Below the pieces are notes generated by a model. It worked only from the letters and a program-made list of their open reading frames with translations, was not told the origin of the DNA and made no database searches. A stretch of DNA of 64,000 bases from Mariniphaga sp. (GTDB lineage: Bacteria; Bacteroidota; Bacteroidia; Bacteroidales; Prolixibacteraceae): assembly GCA_019429205.1 (NCBI GenBank), contig JAHYIT010000008.1, positions 1-64,000 of the forward strand, written 5' to 3'. Made by a program: the position numbers and the translations under genes. Of the stretch, positions 28,103-38,154 are shown in pieces (the first letter of the stretch is position 1; every line of letters begins with the position of its first letter).

Positions 28103-30574
28103 CTATGCCGGGTCAACATCTATATTTACCACACAACTGCTGTTTTCCGGCTGGTTGCGCACCCATTCAATGTTTTCAAGAATAAACTTTTTTACCTCTG
28201 GCAGCGGAAGTTTCGGATGTATTTTCAGCCAGATTTCCTTGTGGTACCAAAGCTGAATGCGGCTGACAAGCGGGAATTCGGGTCCCAAAACCACCAGCGA
28301 ACTGTTTTTTCTGAGACTGTCGGCCAGTCGTCCGGCAACACGGTTTACATTTTCCGGGTTTTTGTGCTTCACCACCAGTTTTATCAGTCTGAAATAGGGC
28401 GGATATTTGAACAGTTTCCGTTCTGCCATTTGTGCTTCAAAAGCAGTCATGTAATCCTGCCGGCGAATAAGATCAATCAGCGGATGCTCAGGCTGAGCAG
28501 TTTGTACCACCACTTTCCCCCTGCTATGTTTTCTTCCGGCACGGCCGCTCACCTGCGACACCAATTGGTAAGCCCGTTCATGCGCTCTGAAATCAGAAAA
28601 ATTTATCAGGTTATCGGCGTTTAAAATTCCCACTACACTCACATGCTCAAAATCGAGCCCTTTGGTTACCATTTGAGTGCCAATGAGAATATCAGTTTTA
28701 CGCGATTCCAGGTTATGTATAATTTTCCCGAAGGCATTTTTCGAACGGGTGGTATCCAAATCCATTCGTTCTATTCGTTTTCCAGGAAACAACGGTTTTA
28801 GTTCATCCTCTATTTTTTCAGTACCAAATCCGCGCGATTTAATTTCCGGTGAACCACATTCCGGGCATTCGGGAGGCATAGCAATGCTGAAACCACAATA
28901 ATGGCAGGTTAGCCGACTTTTGTACTTGTGGTAAGTCAGACTCACATCACAGTTTTTGCATTTGGGAATCCATCCACAGGTAAAACATTGTACAAAAGGT
29001 GAATATCCGCGCCGGTTCTGAAAAAGAATAACCTGTTCGTGGTTGTTGAGTGCATCTTCCATCCGGCTAAAAAGTTCGGGTGTGAGCACCGATTTCATTT
29101 GTTTTTTCTTCCATGCACGTTTTAAATCGGCCACAATAATTTCGGGAAGTTCCATGTTGGAGTGCCGTTTCGTGAGATTCACCAGCCCGTATTTTCCGGC
29201 AAGTGCATTGTAAAAGCTCTCATACGAAGGCGTTGCTGAACCAAGCAAAACACCGGCATTGTTTTGTTTGCCCAATACTACGGCCATATCGCGTGCATGG
29301 TAGCGCGGCGCCGGGTCGAACTGTTTAAAGGAGTTTTCGTGTTCCTCATCAACAATTACCAGCCCCAAATTTGAAAAAGGCATAAACAGGGCAGATCGGG
29401 CTCCCAAAATAACCTGGTAACCTTCTTTCGGATTGGTTTGAAACTGTAAAACCTTTTTCCAGATTTCCACCCGCTCCTGGCTGTTCAGGCGCGAATGGTA
29501 AATGCCCACTTTTGTTCCAAAAACATTTTTGAGGCGTTCAATAATTTGGGTGGTGAGTGCAATTTCAGGCAGCAAATACAGGGCCTGTTTCCCTTGTTTC
29601 AAAACCTCATCAATCAGATGGATATAAATTTCTGTTTTGCCGCTGGCAGTAATTCCATGAATTAAAGTAACCTGATTCTTTTCGAAACAGATGTTAATTT
29701 CGTCCAGTGCCAGCTTCTGGTGTTTGTTCAGCAAGTTTAAATCTGCCTGTTTCGAAATTTTATCTTCAATACGCGAAATCTGCTTTTGAAATAATTTCAA
29801 AATATTCTTTGACACCAGTTCATTTAAAATGGCAGAACTGAATTCAGTTCCCTTCAGCAACATTTTTTTTTGAATTTGAAAAACTTGTTCAGCTTGAAAA
29901 ATATGGGTTTTTTCAATAAAATGAAATAATAAAGCCTGCTGTTTTTTGGCGCGTTGAAGGGTTTCGGCTGCCGTCAGCAAATCTGTTTCAGTTTTTGTCT
30001 GAGGATGCAATTTTACCCACGTTTCGGTTTTAGCTTTGTATTTGGCATTTATTTTTTCTTCAACCTGAATGATATTTTTATCGAGGAGTGATTTTAAGGC
30101 AGTGTATGAAAACTCACGGCCAAGTTTTTTCTGCAAAGCATCAAGCGTAGAAACATCCTTTTTTACCAGATCTAAAATCCGAAATTCCTTTTCAGTAATT
30201 TCCTGTTCTTCATCATCCCCTGCCAATATGATTTTCGATTTACTTTCCAGTTTTAATCCGGTTGGAATGGCTGCCCTAAAAACGTCACCAAGTGTGCAGC
30301 AATAGTAATCTGCCATCCATTTCCAAAGCTCCAGGTTTTGGGGAAAAACTACCGGTTCTTCATCCAAAAGCTGGACGATATCTTTTAATTCAATGTTTTC
30401 AGGGGGAGTTTCCGAGAGGGATAAAACAAGGGCGGCATAAAACTTTTTGGCCCCAAACTGCACCACTACCCTTTGCCCCGGTTTAATGGCAGCATGCCAC
30501 TTTTCAGGCACCCGATACGAATAAGCATCGTGCAAGGAAAGGGGTAAAATAACCTGTGCAAATTTTTCGGGCAT
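28103..30574 (-). CDS. priA: Primosomal protein N' (PriA helicase)
   Basis: An 823-residue replication-restart helicase. The N-terminal DNA-binding part begins FAQVILPLSLHDAYSYRVP. Helicase motifs include Walker A GITASGKTEIY and the DEEH box VIVDEEHENSFKQ. Eight zinc-binding cysteines are visible in CFTCGWIPKCKNCD, CHYCGF and CPECGS. The late motifs DILIGTQMVTKGLDFEHV and QVSGRAGR are intact. It lies 12 bases after the methyltransferase gene, on the same strand, but the two differ clearly in composition. Confidence 0.97.
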   Translation of the reverse strand: MPEKFAQVILPLSLHDAYSYRVPEKWHAAIKPGQRVVVQFGAKKFYAALVLSLSETPPENIELKDIVQLLDEEPVVFPQNLELWKWMADYYCCTLGDVFRAAIPTGLKLESKSKIILAGDDEEQEITEKEFRILDLVKKDVSTLDALQKKLGREFSYTALKSLLDKNIIQVEEKINAKYKAKTETWVKLHPQTKTETDLLTAAETLQRAKKQQALLFHFIEKTHIFQAEQVFQIQKKMLLKGTEFSSAILNELVSKNILKLFQKQISRIEDKISKQADLNLLNKHQKLALDEINICFEKNQVTLIHGITASGKTEIYIHLIDEVLKQGKQALYLLPEIALTTQIIERLKNVFGTKVGIYHSRLNSQERVEIWKKVLQFQTNPKEGYQVILGARSALFMPFSNLGLVIVDEEHENSFKQFDPAPRYHARDMAVVLGKQNNAGVLLGSATPSYESFYNALAGKYGLVNLTKRHSNMELPEIIVADLKRAWKKKQMKSVLTPELFSRMEDALNNHEQVILFQNRRGYSPFVQCFTCGWIPKCKNCDVSLTYHKYKSRLTCHYCGFSIAMPPECPECGSPEIKSRGFGTEKIEDELKPLFPGKRIERMDLDTTRSKNAFGKIIHNLESRKTDILIGTQMVTKGLDFEHVSVVGILNADNLINFSDFRAHERAYQLVSQVSGRAGRKHSRGKVVVQTAQPEHPLIDLIRRQDYMTAFEAQMAERKLFKYPPYFRLIKLVVKHKNPENVNRVAGRLADSLRKNSSLVVLGPEFPLVSRIQLWYHKEIWLKIHPKLPLPEVKKFILENIEWVRNQPENSSCVVNIDVDPA

Positions 30575-30586
30575 GGATACTACATC

Positions 30587-31522
30587 TCAAACATCTGTTT
30601 CAAAATTATCATCGTCAAAATTAAATTCCACTTTACTCTGAATTATAATTTCTGATAAAATATCATTTAAATAACTTTCAAATAAAGTTTGTTGTTGGAA
30701 ATTTTTTACTTCATATATTTTGGGTTCTCTATTCAATTTTTCACCATTTAGTTCCGATAATTCTTGCACCCGCCTTAATCCTATTTTGGTAAATTCCTCA
30801 TCTATTTCTATTCCTATCGATTTTCTGCCAAGCTTCTTCGCAACGTATGAAGTAGTAAATGTTCCAGAGAATGGGTCGAGGACAATGTCATTAGGATTTG
30901 AACTGGCTTTTATTATTCTTTCAAGTAATGCTATCGGCTTTTGAGTAGGATGATTTTCATATTCAGCCATTCGATAGCGAACTCTCGGGAAATTCCAGAC
31001 GTTACCAGGTACCTTCTCATTGTTATAAGGTTGAGGTGGATCCTTCCTGTAATCGATCAGTTTTCTTTTTGCTCCGGTTTTTGCTTCAACTTTTATATCA
31101 TCAGAGTTGAAAGTATAATTTTTTTTGTCTTTAACACAAAACAGTATAGGTTCATACATCGAGCCATAAAAACTCCTGGCTTGAACGCCTGAACTATCAT
31201 AAGACCATACAATTCTTGAAAGTATTTCTATTTTTGAACGTAAGTAAATATCAAAAAATGGCATGTACTGGGTTGAAGTCATTATATAAAAACTGCCGGA
31301 AGGTTTTAATTTATTGACACATAAATCCATCCATTTATAACACCATTTCAAATAGTCTTCATCTGTTGCCCACTTATCTTTTAATCCATTAAAATTTTTA
31401 CCAATATTATATGGTGGATCAGCAAAAATTAAATCTATGCTACCATCTTTTATTTCATTTTCTAAAACATCTATTGCATCACCCTGGTAGATCAAATGTT
31501 CATTATGTGAATGTTCAACCAT
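30587..31522 (-). CDS. DNA (adenine-N6 or cytosine-N4) methyltransferase, beta class, YhdJ-like
   Basis: A 311-residue DNA methyltransferase. Motif IV (DLIFADPPYNIGKNF, near residue 30) precedes motif I (VLDPFSGTFTTSYVAKKLGR, near residue 217), the order that defines beta-class enzymes. The GRKSIGIEID segment and the DPPYNIGK plus FSGTFTT combination resemble E. coli YhdJ, which methylates ATGCAT, but specificity cannot be read here. No restriction enzyme is adjacent, so it looks like an orphan methylase. It is more AT-rich than priA downstream, suggesting acquisition by transfer. Confidence 0.9.
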   Translation of the reverse strand: MVEHSHNEHLIYQGDAIDVLENEIKDGSIDLIFADPPYNIGKNFNGLKDKWATDEDYLKWCYKWMDLCVNKLKPSGSFYIMTSTQYMPFFDIYLRSKIEILSRIVWSYDSSGVQARSFYGSMYEPILFCVKDKKNYTFNSDDIKVEAKTGAKRKLIDYRKDPPQPYNNEKVPGNVWNFPRVRYRMAEYENHPTQKPIALLERIIKASSNPNDIVLDPFSGTFTTSYVAKKLGRKSIGIEIDEEFTKIGLRRVQELSELNGEKLNREPKIYEVKNFQQQTLFESYLNDILSEIIIQSKVEFNFDDDNFETDV

Positions 31523-31755
31523 AGCTTTTTGTTATTTATTAATTCTTTTCCCGGCAATTTTAAGTTACCTTTTCCATAATGCCTGTTCATCATGCTTTAT
31601 GAATAATTTAAAGGATAGTCAACCAACAATTAAAATTAGTCAACATCCTGTAATTGACAAAAAAATCTATTAAAAGTTGTTATTAAAATTTTAACAGCGG
31701 GTTATTAACAATTTTCTGTATTGTATTGTATCGTCAGTCTGGAAATATGCGAGAC
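31523..31755. other. AT-rich gap upstream of the methyltransferase gene
   Basis: A 233-base AT-rich stretch between the methyltransferase start and the ispH stop. No open frame with protein-like content, no hairpin and no repeat was seen. Confidence 0.4.
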
Positions 31756-32622
31756 TCACTGATTAAACCGTTCTTTTATCCACGAAGCCACATCTTCCAT
31801 GACCCAGTTGGGCGTTGAGGTAGCTCCACAGATTCCTACCGACTCTGCACCCTCGATCCAAACCGGATCAATTTCTGAAATTCTGGAAATATGATATGTT
31901 CGGGGATTTTCCTCTTTGCAAACCGTAAAAAGATAACGCCCGTTGGAACTTTTATGGCCGGCCACAAATAAAATCACATCAAAATTTTTGGCAAACTGTT
32001 TTAAGTTGGGAACCCTTTTTGAAACCTGCCGGCAGATGGAATCCTTTATTTCAATTGGCACTCCTGGTTTCATACTGGATTTTACCTTGTCGGCAATGGC
32101 ATAAAAATCTTCTACCCGTTTTGTGGTTTGCGAATAAAGTGAAACCGGACGTGAAAAGTCGATGAGATTAACGTCATTAATGCTTTCCAAAATAATGGCC
32201 TTCTTATCAACCTGCCCGTCGAGGCCAACAATTTCTGCATGTCCTTTTTTACCGTAAATTACAATCTGCCCATTTTGATTTTTTGTTTTTTCGTAAGATC
32301 CTTTCACTTTTTCCTGCAAGGTTAAAACTACCGGACAGGTGGCGTCTATCAATTCGATATTATTATTTTTTGCGTGTTCATAAGTTTCCGGCGGTTCACC
32401 ATGTGCACGAATAAGTACCCTGCAATCTTTCATTTGCATGTATTCCTCCCGGCTAATGGAATGTAAACCCATTTTTTCCAAACGTTCCACTTCCATTCCG
32501 TTGTGCACAATATCACCCAAACAGTATAATTTATCAGCCGTTTTCAATTCGCTTTCGGCTGATTTTATTGTTTTAATTACGCCAAAACAAAAACCTGAAC
32601 GTTTATCGATTTCAACTCTCAT
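31756..32622 (-). CDS. ispH: 4-Hydroxy-3-methylbut-2-enyl diphosphate reductase
   Basis: Last step of the MEP isoprenoid pathway, making IPP and DMAPP with a 4Fe-4S cluster. The start at 32622 (MRVEIDKRSGFCFGV) is chosen because it matches the family N-terminus; the longer frame from 32679 only runs into the cmk gene. The three cluster cysteines are in SGFCFGV, DATCPVV and GICGATSTP. At 288 residues it has the normal single-domain length. Its start overlaps the cmk 3' end by 11 bases, so translation is coupled. Confidence 0.96.
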   Translation of the reverse strand: MRVEIDKRSGFCFGVIKTIKSAESELKTADKLYCLGDIVHNGMEVERLEKMGLHSISREEYMQMKDCRVLIRAHGEPPETYEHAKNNNIELIDATCPVVLTLQEKVKGSYEKTKNQNGQIVIYGKKGHAEIVGLDGQVDKKAIILESINDVNLIDFSRPVSLYSQTTKRVEDFYAIADKVKSSMKPGVPIEIKDSICRQVSKRVPNLKQFAKNFDVILFVAGHKSSNGRYLFTVCKEENPRTYHISRISEIDPVWIEGAESVGICGATSTPNWVMEDVASWIKERFNQ

Positions 32623-33319
32623 TTTCTTCCTCCATTTTTTCTTTTGCCCTTTCCAAACTCCACTGCAACTGTTGTTCACGCGTTAAATAACTGTTATCCA
32701 AAACAATGGCATCATCCGCTTTTTTCAGTGGACTAACTTCCCGGCCCGAGTCGATGGTATCGCGGTCTTCCACATTTTTCAGAATTTCATCAAACTCTAC
32801 TTCCTGGCCTTTTTCTTTTAGTTCCAGGTAGCGGCGCTGTGCCCTGATTTCGGGCGATGCCGTCATAAAAATTTTCAGTTCAGCACGGGGGAAAACCACG
32901 GTTCCAATATCGCGGCCATCCATTACGATGCCTTTGTTTTTGCCGTTTTCCCGTTGTTGTTTCACCATTTGGTGGCGCACTTCGGCAATGGTACTAATCG
33001 GGCTCACATTTTGGGAAACTTCCAGTTGCCTGATTTCATCTTCCACATTTTCACCATTCAGAAAGGTTGTGTTTTTTTCTGTGTTTTCATCCCAGTGAAA
33101 AGTGATTTTAATGTCTTTCATTCCTTCAATTACCTTTTCCCGGTCGGGCTGACCATTTTTAATCCATCCGTTACGCAGGGCGTGCAAAGTCACCACGCGG
33201 TACATAGCGCCGCTGTCGATATAAATGTAGCCCAACTCGCGGGCCAGTGATTTGGCCAGTGTACTTTTTCCACACGATGAATGCCCGTCAATGGCTATTA
33301 TTATCTTTTTTTTGATCAT
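32612..33319 (-). CDS. cmk: Cytidylate kinase
   Basis: Phosphorylates CMP and dCMP. The 235-residue protein has the P-loop GHSSCGKST near residue 12, IDSGAMYR, MDGRDIGTVVFP and the LID region with RAQRRYLELKEKG. All are typical of bacterial Cmk. It lies between porQ (59-base gap) and ispH (11-base overlap), and the three genes probably form one operon. Confidence 0.96.
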   Translation of the reverse strand: MIKKKIIIAIDGHSSCGKSTLAKSLARELGYIYIDSGAMYRVVTLHALRNGWIKNGQPDREKVIEGMKDIKITFHWDENTEKNTTFLNGENVEDEIRQLEVSQNVSPISTIAEVRHQMVKQQRENGKNKGIVMDGRDIGTVVFPRAELKIFMTASPEIRAQRRYLELKEKGQEVEFDEILKNVEDRDTIDSGREVSPLKKADDAIVLDNSYLTREQQLQWSLERAKEKMEEENES

Positions 33320-33378
33320 TTTCCAAGGATTTACGCAAATATAAAGGATTTTTCAAATCAGACCCAATTGTCTTTTAA

Positions 33379-34407
33379 TTAAAACCGCTCGTTTAAATTA
33401 ATGGCAAGGGAGAAAAGGTTGGAGGAGCCGGCCAAATGGAAACGGGAAGTGGCAAAATCGAGCCGGAAGCGTTTGACTTTTAACCCAAATCCCATTGAAA
33501 ACCCCACTGTGGAAAGACGTTCGTCATATTTCAGTTCCTGCCGGCGCTGGTAATTGTATCCTGCACGAAGAGTGAAATTTTGAGAAGGAAGAATTTCCAC
33601 CCCCAAAACCGCATGACGCATAATTTGTTTTGCAAAACTTTCACGGCGCTCGTACCAGTTTTCGAGGGTTTGCTGGTTTTCTTCCTCCGACCAGCCCAAA
33701 TCCCAGTTGGTGAGGTGTTGCATAGTGAGCGAAAGCATAACGGGTGCATATTTCAACTTTGTACTAATTCCGGCCTGCAGGTTAAACGGAATGGGTTCGC
33801 GGCTCCCATCTTCGTAATAAGTTGTAATTTGTCCGCCAATATTCCGGGCTACAAGCGCCACATGGGTCAGGCTGTCTTTAGCGCTGAAACTCATACCTAA
33901 ATCGGCAGCCAGACCAAACGAACGGTAGCTTTCAAAAACCGAAAAAACCGGTTTGAGATTTGCTCCGTAACTAAGCCGTTTATATTTGTTGGAATAAATC
34001 ATATTCAGGGCATATTCGGCTGCATTGAAAAAATTTCCTGTGAGCTCGCCCAGTTCAGTTGCTTCTTTAAATTCGCCGTAGTTGATATAGTGCATTCCGA
34101 GGGCAAAATTCCCAATTCCGTTATAACTGCGGGCATACGATGCATAGCCGTAATTGATGTCTATAAAATAATTTACGTAGTTCACCAAAACCATATTATT
34201 CATTCCCTGGTGCAACAAGGCCGGATTGTGAAATGGCAGGTTCAAATCGGAAGTATCGGAAAGCGCGACCTGGTTTCCACCAAGCGCCGCCATCCGGGCC
34301 GAGTTAGTCAGCTCCAGAAACTGGTAGGTGGTTTCGCCGCCAATCTGGGCTTTCCCTGTAAAAAAAGAAAGTATAAAAAGCAGTATAAGGTAAAATTTAC
34401 GGTTCAT
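33379..34407 (-). CDS. porQ: Type IX secretion system protein PorQ
   Basis: A 342-residue outer-membrane beta-barrel of the PorV/PorQ group. A signal peptide (LILLFILSFFTGKAQ) is followed by the characteristic opening TTYQFLELTNSARMAALGG and NPALLHQGMN, and the barrel ends in a C-terminal Phe (INLNERF). PorQ is associated with the attachment/shuttle complex of type IX secretion in Bacteroidota. Its first position in an operon with cmk and ispH is a housekeeping-like arrangement. No protein with an obvious T9SS C-terminal sorting domain was found in the window. Confidence 0.9.
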   Translation of the reverse strand: MNRKFYLILLFILSFFTGKAQIGGETTYQFLELTNSARMAALGGNQVALSDTSDLNLPFHNPALLHQGMNNMVLVNYVNYFIDINYGYASYARSYNGIGNFALGMHYINYGEFKEATELGELTGNFFNAAEYALNMIYSNKYKRLSYGANLKPVFSVFESYRSFGLAADLGMSFSAKDSLTHVALVARNIGGQITTYYEDGSREPIPFNLQAGISTKLKYAPVMLSLTMQHLTNWDLGWSEEENQQTLENWYERRESFAKQIMRHAVLGVEILPSQNFTLRAGYNYQRRQELKYDERLSTVGFSMGFGLKVKRFRLDFATSRFHLAGSSNLFSLAINLNERF

Positions 34408-34484
34408 TCACTTTTTGTATATCCGATAAAACGCCAAAAGTAGGGAAATATTACGTGTTCCGTATGCTAACATTTAAGAGTTGG

Positions 34485-35525
34485 TTATTTCAGCTTTTTC
34501 ATCTTTAATTTTTCTCTTTCCAGTTCTATCACATTATGTAATTTCTTTTGCAGCAACTCTTTTGGTGGCAATTCCATCCAATATTCCGCTACTCGAATTT
34601 CAGAATTATCAAGTTGTAACAGCTCAATTTGTTCTTTTGAACCTTCTGAACATAGAATTAATCCGATAGGCGAATTCTCCCCACTCTCCAATTCGTATTT
34701 TTCAAGGTAGCGCAGGTACAATTCCATTTGACCTTTGTATCGGGCTTTAAAACGACTCAGCTTTAAGTCAATTGCAACAAGCCGTTTCAGTTTTCGATGA
34801 TAAAACAATAAATCAAGTTTAAAACTGTCGCCGTCGATTAACATTCTTTTTTGTCGTTCAACAAATGTAAAGCCTTGTCCCAATTCCAAAATGAATTTTT
34901 CAAGCTCCCGCAAAATGGCATCTTCCAAAGATTTTTCGCTGAAATTGTTCTCTAAACCAAGAAAATTAAGAAAGTATGGATCTCTAAATACCAAATCAGG
35001 TGTAAGTTTGTTCTCTTCCCTTAATCCTTTTAATTCATGTTTTATGAGTTCTTCAGGCTTTTTTGAGATTGCTGTCCGTTCATAAAGCATTGAATCAATC
35101 TTTTGGTTAAGTGTTCTGGTATCCCAATTTTCCAGTTTTATCATCTCAATGTAAAATTCACGTCTGAGTTCATCTTTTAAGTACATTATTGTTCGGAGAT
35201 GTGTCCAATTCAATTTTCTACTCAATGCGTAGAGAATTTCTTTATCGGGAAAAGTCTCCGCAATGCGTAGACAATGTCTGATTTGCTGTTCGCTCCAACC
35301 TTTTCCAAATTCCTGAGTTAATTTTTGAGAAAGTGTTTTTACGACTTCTTTCCCATATTCCGCACGTTTGTTTTCAAGTATTTCATTATTAACTCGTTGA
35401 CCAATATTCCAGTATAGAATTGTGGTCGCTGCATTAACAGCAACCGCAACGTTTTGCCTTGCTTCTTCAACCAGGTGTTTGATTTCTGAAAACAGATTGT
35501 TGATATTTTTGGGCGAATTGCTCAT
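34485..35525 (-). CDS. DUF1016 / PDDEXK nuclease-domain protein (YhcG-like)
   Basis: A two-domain protein: an N-terminal DUF1016 winged-helix-like region (TTILYWNIGQRV, YGKEVVKTLSQKLTQEFGKG, LRIAETFPDK) and a C-terminal PDDEXK nuclease-like domain (FKLDLLFYHRKLKRLVAIDLKL). In the nuclease core the usual E-x-K is D-x-K (IDLKL). The start at 35525 (MSNSPKNINN) matches the usual family N-terminus; an ATG at 35597 would add 24 residues. These proteins often accompany restriction-modification genes, but none is adjacent here. It is AT-rich relative to neighbours, suggesting transfer. Confidence 0.85.
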   Translation of the reverse strand: MSNSPKNINNLFSEIKHLVEEARQNVAVAVNAATTILYWNIGQRVNNEILENKRAEYGKEVVKTLSQKLTQEFGKGWSEQQIRHCLRIAETFPDKEILYALSRKLNWTHLRTIMYLKDELRREFYIEMIKLENWDTRTLNQKIDSMLYERTAISKKPEELIKHELKGLREENKLTPDLVFRDPYFLNFLGLENNFSEKSLEDAILRELEKFILELGQGFTFVERQKRMLIDGDSFKLDLLFYHRKLKRLVAIDLKLSRFKARYKGQMELYLRYLEKYELESGENSPIGLILCSEGSKEQIELLQLDNSEIRVAEYWMELPPKELLQKKLHNVIELEREKLKMKKLK

Positions 35526-35656
35526 GATAAGATTTATTAGATGCTTGCCTGATATATTATTTCGTTTTGAATCTGGATTTACATCGTTTAGTTTCAATTT
35601 TTTTCAACTTGTATTTATTTGTTTTTCAAAAATATAAAATTGTTTTTCAAAATTGC

Positions 35657-36160
35657 CTATGGAATGGTCTTTTTCAGACTTTCAAAAACCTCATACACCA
35701 CCGGACAGGTTTCGCAATTTTTATGTGACAAATTCAGGATTTGGACAAACCTTTTGCGGTTGGTGTGCGGATATTCGCGGCAGGCTTTGGAACGGTTTTC
35801 GTAAACCACACAGTAATTATCGGGAAGTAAAAACGGGCAGGGTCGGGAGTTGAAAACAAAATCACCGACTTCGTCGGTTTTTACGTATTGTTCCAGAAGG
35901 GCGGAAGGTTTCATCTTTAAATGTTTGGCCAGCCGGTCAATGTCTTTGTCTGTCAGCCTTGGCCCGATGGTTTTGCAACAGTTGGCACAATCGAGGCAAC
36001 TGAATGATTCGAAAGCTTCGTGATGCAGACTGTGAACCTCATCGTCCAGGTTTTTGGGCTTTTTCTTTTTGAGTTTCTTAATGAATGCACCCGTTTCCTG
36101 CCTGTTTTTATCGGTAAGCAGTTTTAATTCTTCGGGCGATTTGTATTCTGCCTTTTTCAT
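35657..36160 (-). CDS. YkgJ-family cysteine-cluster protein
   Basis: A 167-residue protein with the cysteine pattern CLDCANCCKTIGPRLTDKD, followed by CPFLLPDNYCVVYENRSKAC and CETCPVV. This matches the zinc- or iron-chelating YkgJ family, whose exact function is not established. Its start overlaps the stop of the upstream EamA gene in a TAATG (base 36160 shared), so the pair is co-translated. Confidence 0.88.
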   Translation of the reverse strand: MKKAEYKSPEELKLLTDKNRQETGAFIKKLKKKKPKNLDDEVHSLHHEAFESFSCLDCANCCKTIGPRLTDKDIDRLAKHLKMKPSALLEQYVKTDEVGDFVFNSRPCPFLLPDNYCVVYENRSKACREYPHTNRKRFVQILNLSHKNCETCPVVYEVFESLKKTIP

Positions 36161-37083
36161 TACGAAATGGTATGCACTTCAATAATCTTTTGTTTTGGCG
36201 GCCTTCTTCTTCGGGCCTGGGCGAGAAACAATCCGGCAATTACCACCAGAATACCGAGAATTTTCTGAATTCCGAGTTCTTCCTTCAAAATAAAAAAGGA
36301 AAGAATGGCTACAAAAACCGGAATAAGGTTCACAAATGTATTGGAGCGGTTTACCCCGATTTGCCGGATACTTTGGGTGAAAAACACGAAGGCCAGTGTG
36401 GAAGCAAAAACAGCCAGCAAAATGATGGCCCTGAAAGCCTGCGGATGAAAGGGTGTGGCTAAAAAATCATTCATATCAACCACCAGCCAAACAGGCAGAA
36501 ACAGCCCTATTCCAATGAGGTTCTGGTAGGCAATAATGGTAAGGGTATTGTAACGCGCAACCACGTGTCGCAAAACAATGGAATAACCAATGGCGGCAAA
36601 AACCGCCAAAAACTCCAGTCCTACTCCAATGGGTGCTGCATCGAAACGGAAAGAACTGTCGAGCACAACCAATGCAATGCCCATGAATGAAAGCGCAAAT
36701 CCCGCAATGTTTTTCCACGTTACTTTTTCGCGAAAAAAATACCAGGCTGCAATGGGTGATAAAAGCGGAATGGTTCCCACAATAACTGAAGCAACGGTAG
36801 AAGAAACGTAGGTTAACCCGTAACTTTCGCCTAAAAAATAGAGAAACGGCTCGAAAAAAGCCATCAGAAAAAACAACTTAAAATCTTTTTTGGTAGGTTT
36901 TTGCAACCGCTTCAGCGCCCATGCAATAACCAGAATGAGTGCGGCAGAAATGATTAGCCGGAACAATACAACAGTGATGGGCTTGTAGGCCAGAAATGCA
37001 ATTTTGAACCATACAAACGAAAATCCCCAAAAAAAGGCTGCTCCGAGCGCTGTAAAGTAAGCCAGTAAATCTTTATTTTTCAT
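36160..37083 (-). CDS. EamA/DMT-family transporter
   Basis: A 307-residue inner-membrane protein with about ten hydrophobic helices in two repeated EamA halves. The first half opens with LLAYFTALGAAFFWGFSFVW, the second with IGVGLEFLAVFAAIGYSIVL. Members move small metabolites, and direction and substrate cannot be read. It is the first gene of a two-gene unit with the YkgJ-family gene. Confidence 0.88.
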   Translation of the reverse strand: MKNKDLLAYFTALGAAFFWGFSFVWFKIAFLAYKPITVVLFRLIISAALILVIAWALKRLQKPTKKDFKLFFLMAFFEPFLYFLGESYGLTYVSSTVASVIVGTIPLLSPIAAWYFFREKVTWKNIAGFALSFMGIALVVLDSSFRFDAAPIGVGLEFLAVFAAIGYSIVLRHVVARYNTLTIIAYQNLIGIGLFLPVWLVVDMNDFLATPFHPQAFRAIILLAVFASTLAFVFFTQSIRQIGVNRSNTFVNLIPVFVAILSFFILKEELGIQKILGILVVIAGLFLAQARRRRPPKQKIIEVHTIS

Positions 37084-37256
37084 GGATTAAAAAACTGGCA
37101 GCAAAAATAAACTTTTATGCCGATTTGGAAATAACCTCTCTTTCAGCACATTTTACAGGTATAAATCATGAAAATGAACAAACATCCCTGTAAATTTGAA
37201 AGAAATCCATAAATTTGAAAGTCGAAATTCAAATAATAAACTATAAATACCAGGAA

Positions 37257-38135
37257 ATGATGATTAAAAAAATGACTTTCAAAATTTTGTTTTTTGCAGG
37301 AGTTGTTGCCTTTGCGGCACAGACTTTTATGGGTTGCAGCCCGGCTCCGGGGGAGAAATTTTTAGGTTTGCAACTTTACTCTGTTCGGGATGACATGAAA
37401 AAAGATGTAAGCGGCACTGTTGCCAAAGTGGGCGAAATGGGTTATAAATTTGTTGAAGCCGCCGGCTACAGCGACGGGAAATTTTATGGCATGTCGCCAA
37501 CTGAATTTAAAACATTGTGCGAAAGCAACGGTTTGCAGTTTCTCGGTTCGCATACAGGACGACACTTGCCCGACTCGGCAAACTGGGATGAAACAATGGC
37601 CTGGTGGGATGAATGCATTGATGCACACGCGGCCGCCGGAGTTGTTTGGATTGTAAAACCTTCGATGGGACAAACCGGCTATAACAGCCTCGAAGGGCTT
37701 AAACGTACCTGCGAATATTTTAATTTAATTGGCGAAAAATGCAATGCAAGAGGTATTCGTTTTGGTTATCACAATCATGCCAAAGAATTTACAACAGAAC
37801 TCGAAGGTAAGCCGGTTTACGACTGGATGCTTGAACTCACCGACCCGCAAAAAGTAATGTTCCAATTAGATCTTTACTGGATTGTTGAAGGCGGCAAAGA
37901 CCCCCTGGATTATTTCGACCACTACCCCGGCAGGTTTGAAGTATGGCACATTAAAGATAAAGAAGAGCTTGGAGCCAGCGGCATGATGGATTTTGAAAGC
38001 ATGTTTGCAGCCCGGCAAAAATCAGGTGCACAATATGGTGTTGTAGAAGTTGAAAGATATAATTTTGAACCGCTGGTGAGTTGTGAAAAAAGCCTCGAAT
38101 TTTTGAAAGAAGCGGATTATGTAGATTTTTATTAG
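37257..38135 (+). CDS. Sugar phosphate isomerase/epimerase-like lipoprotein (TIM barrel)
   Basis: A member of the xylose-isomerase-like TIM-barrel family. The start at 37257 (MMIKKMTFKIL) follows an AGGAA and gives a lipoprotein signal with lipobox FMGCSP; an ATG at 37215 would place 14 extra residues before it. Barrel motifs include FLGLQLYSVRDDM, a GYHNHAKEF metal-ligand segment and QLDLYWIVEGG. Secreted forms of this family are frequent in Bacteroidota and are usually linked to carbohydrate turnover, but the substrate is unknown. A terminator follows directly. Confidence 0.85.
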   Translation: MMIKKMTFKILFFAGVVAFAAQTFMGCSPAPGEKFLGLQLYSVRDDMKKDVSGTVAKVGEMGYKFVEAAGYSDGKFYGMSPTEFKTLCESNGLQFLGSHTGRHLPDSANWDETMAWWDECIDAHAAAGVVWIVKPSMGQTGYNSLEGLKRTCEYFNLIGEKCNARGIRFGYHNHAKEFTTELEGKPVYDWMLELTDPQKVMFQLDLYWIVEGGKDPLDYFDHYPGRFEVWHIKDKEELGASGMMDFESMFAARQKSGAQYGVVEVERYNFEPLVSCEKSLEFLKEADYVDFY

Positions 38136-38154
38136 GCAGGGAATTTTAATTCTG

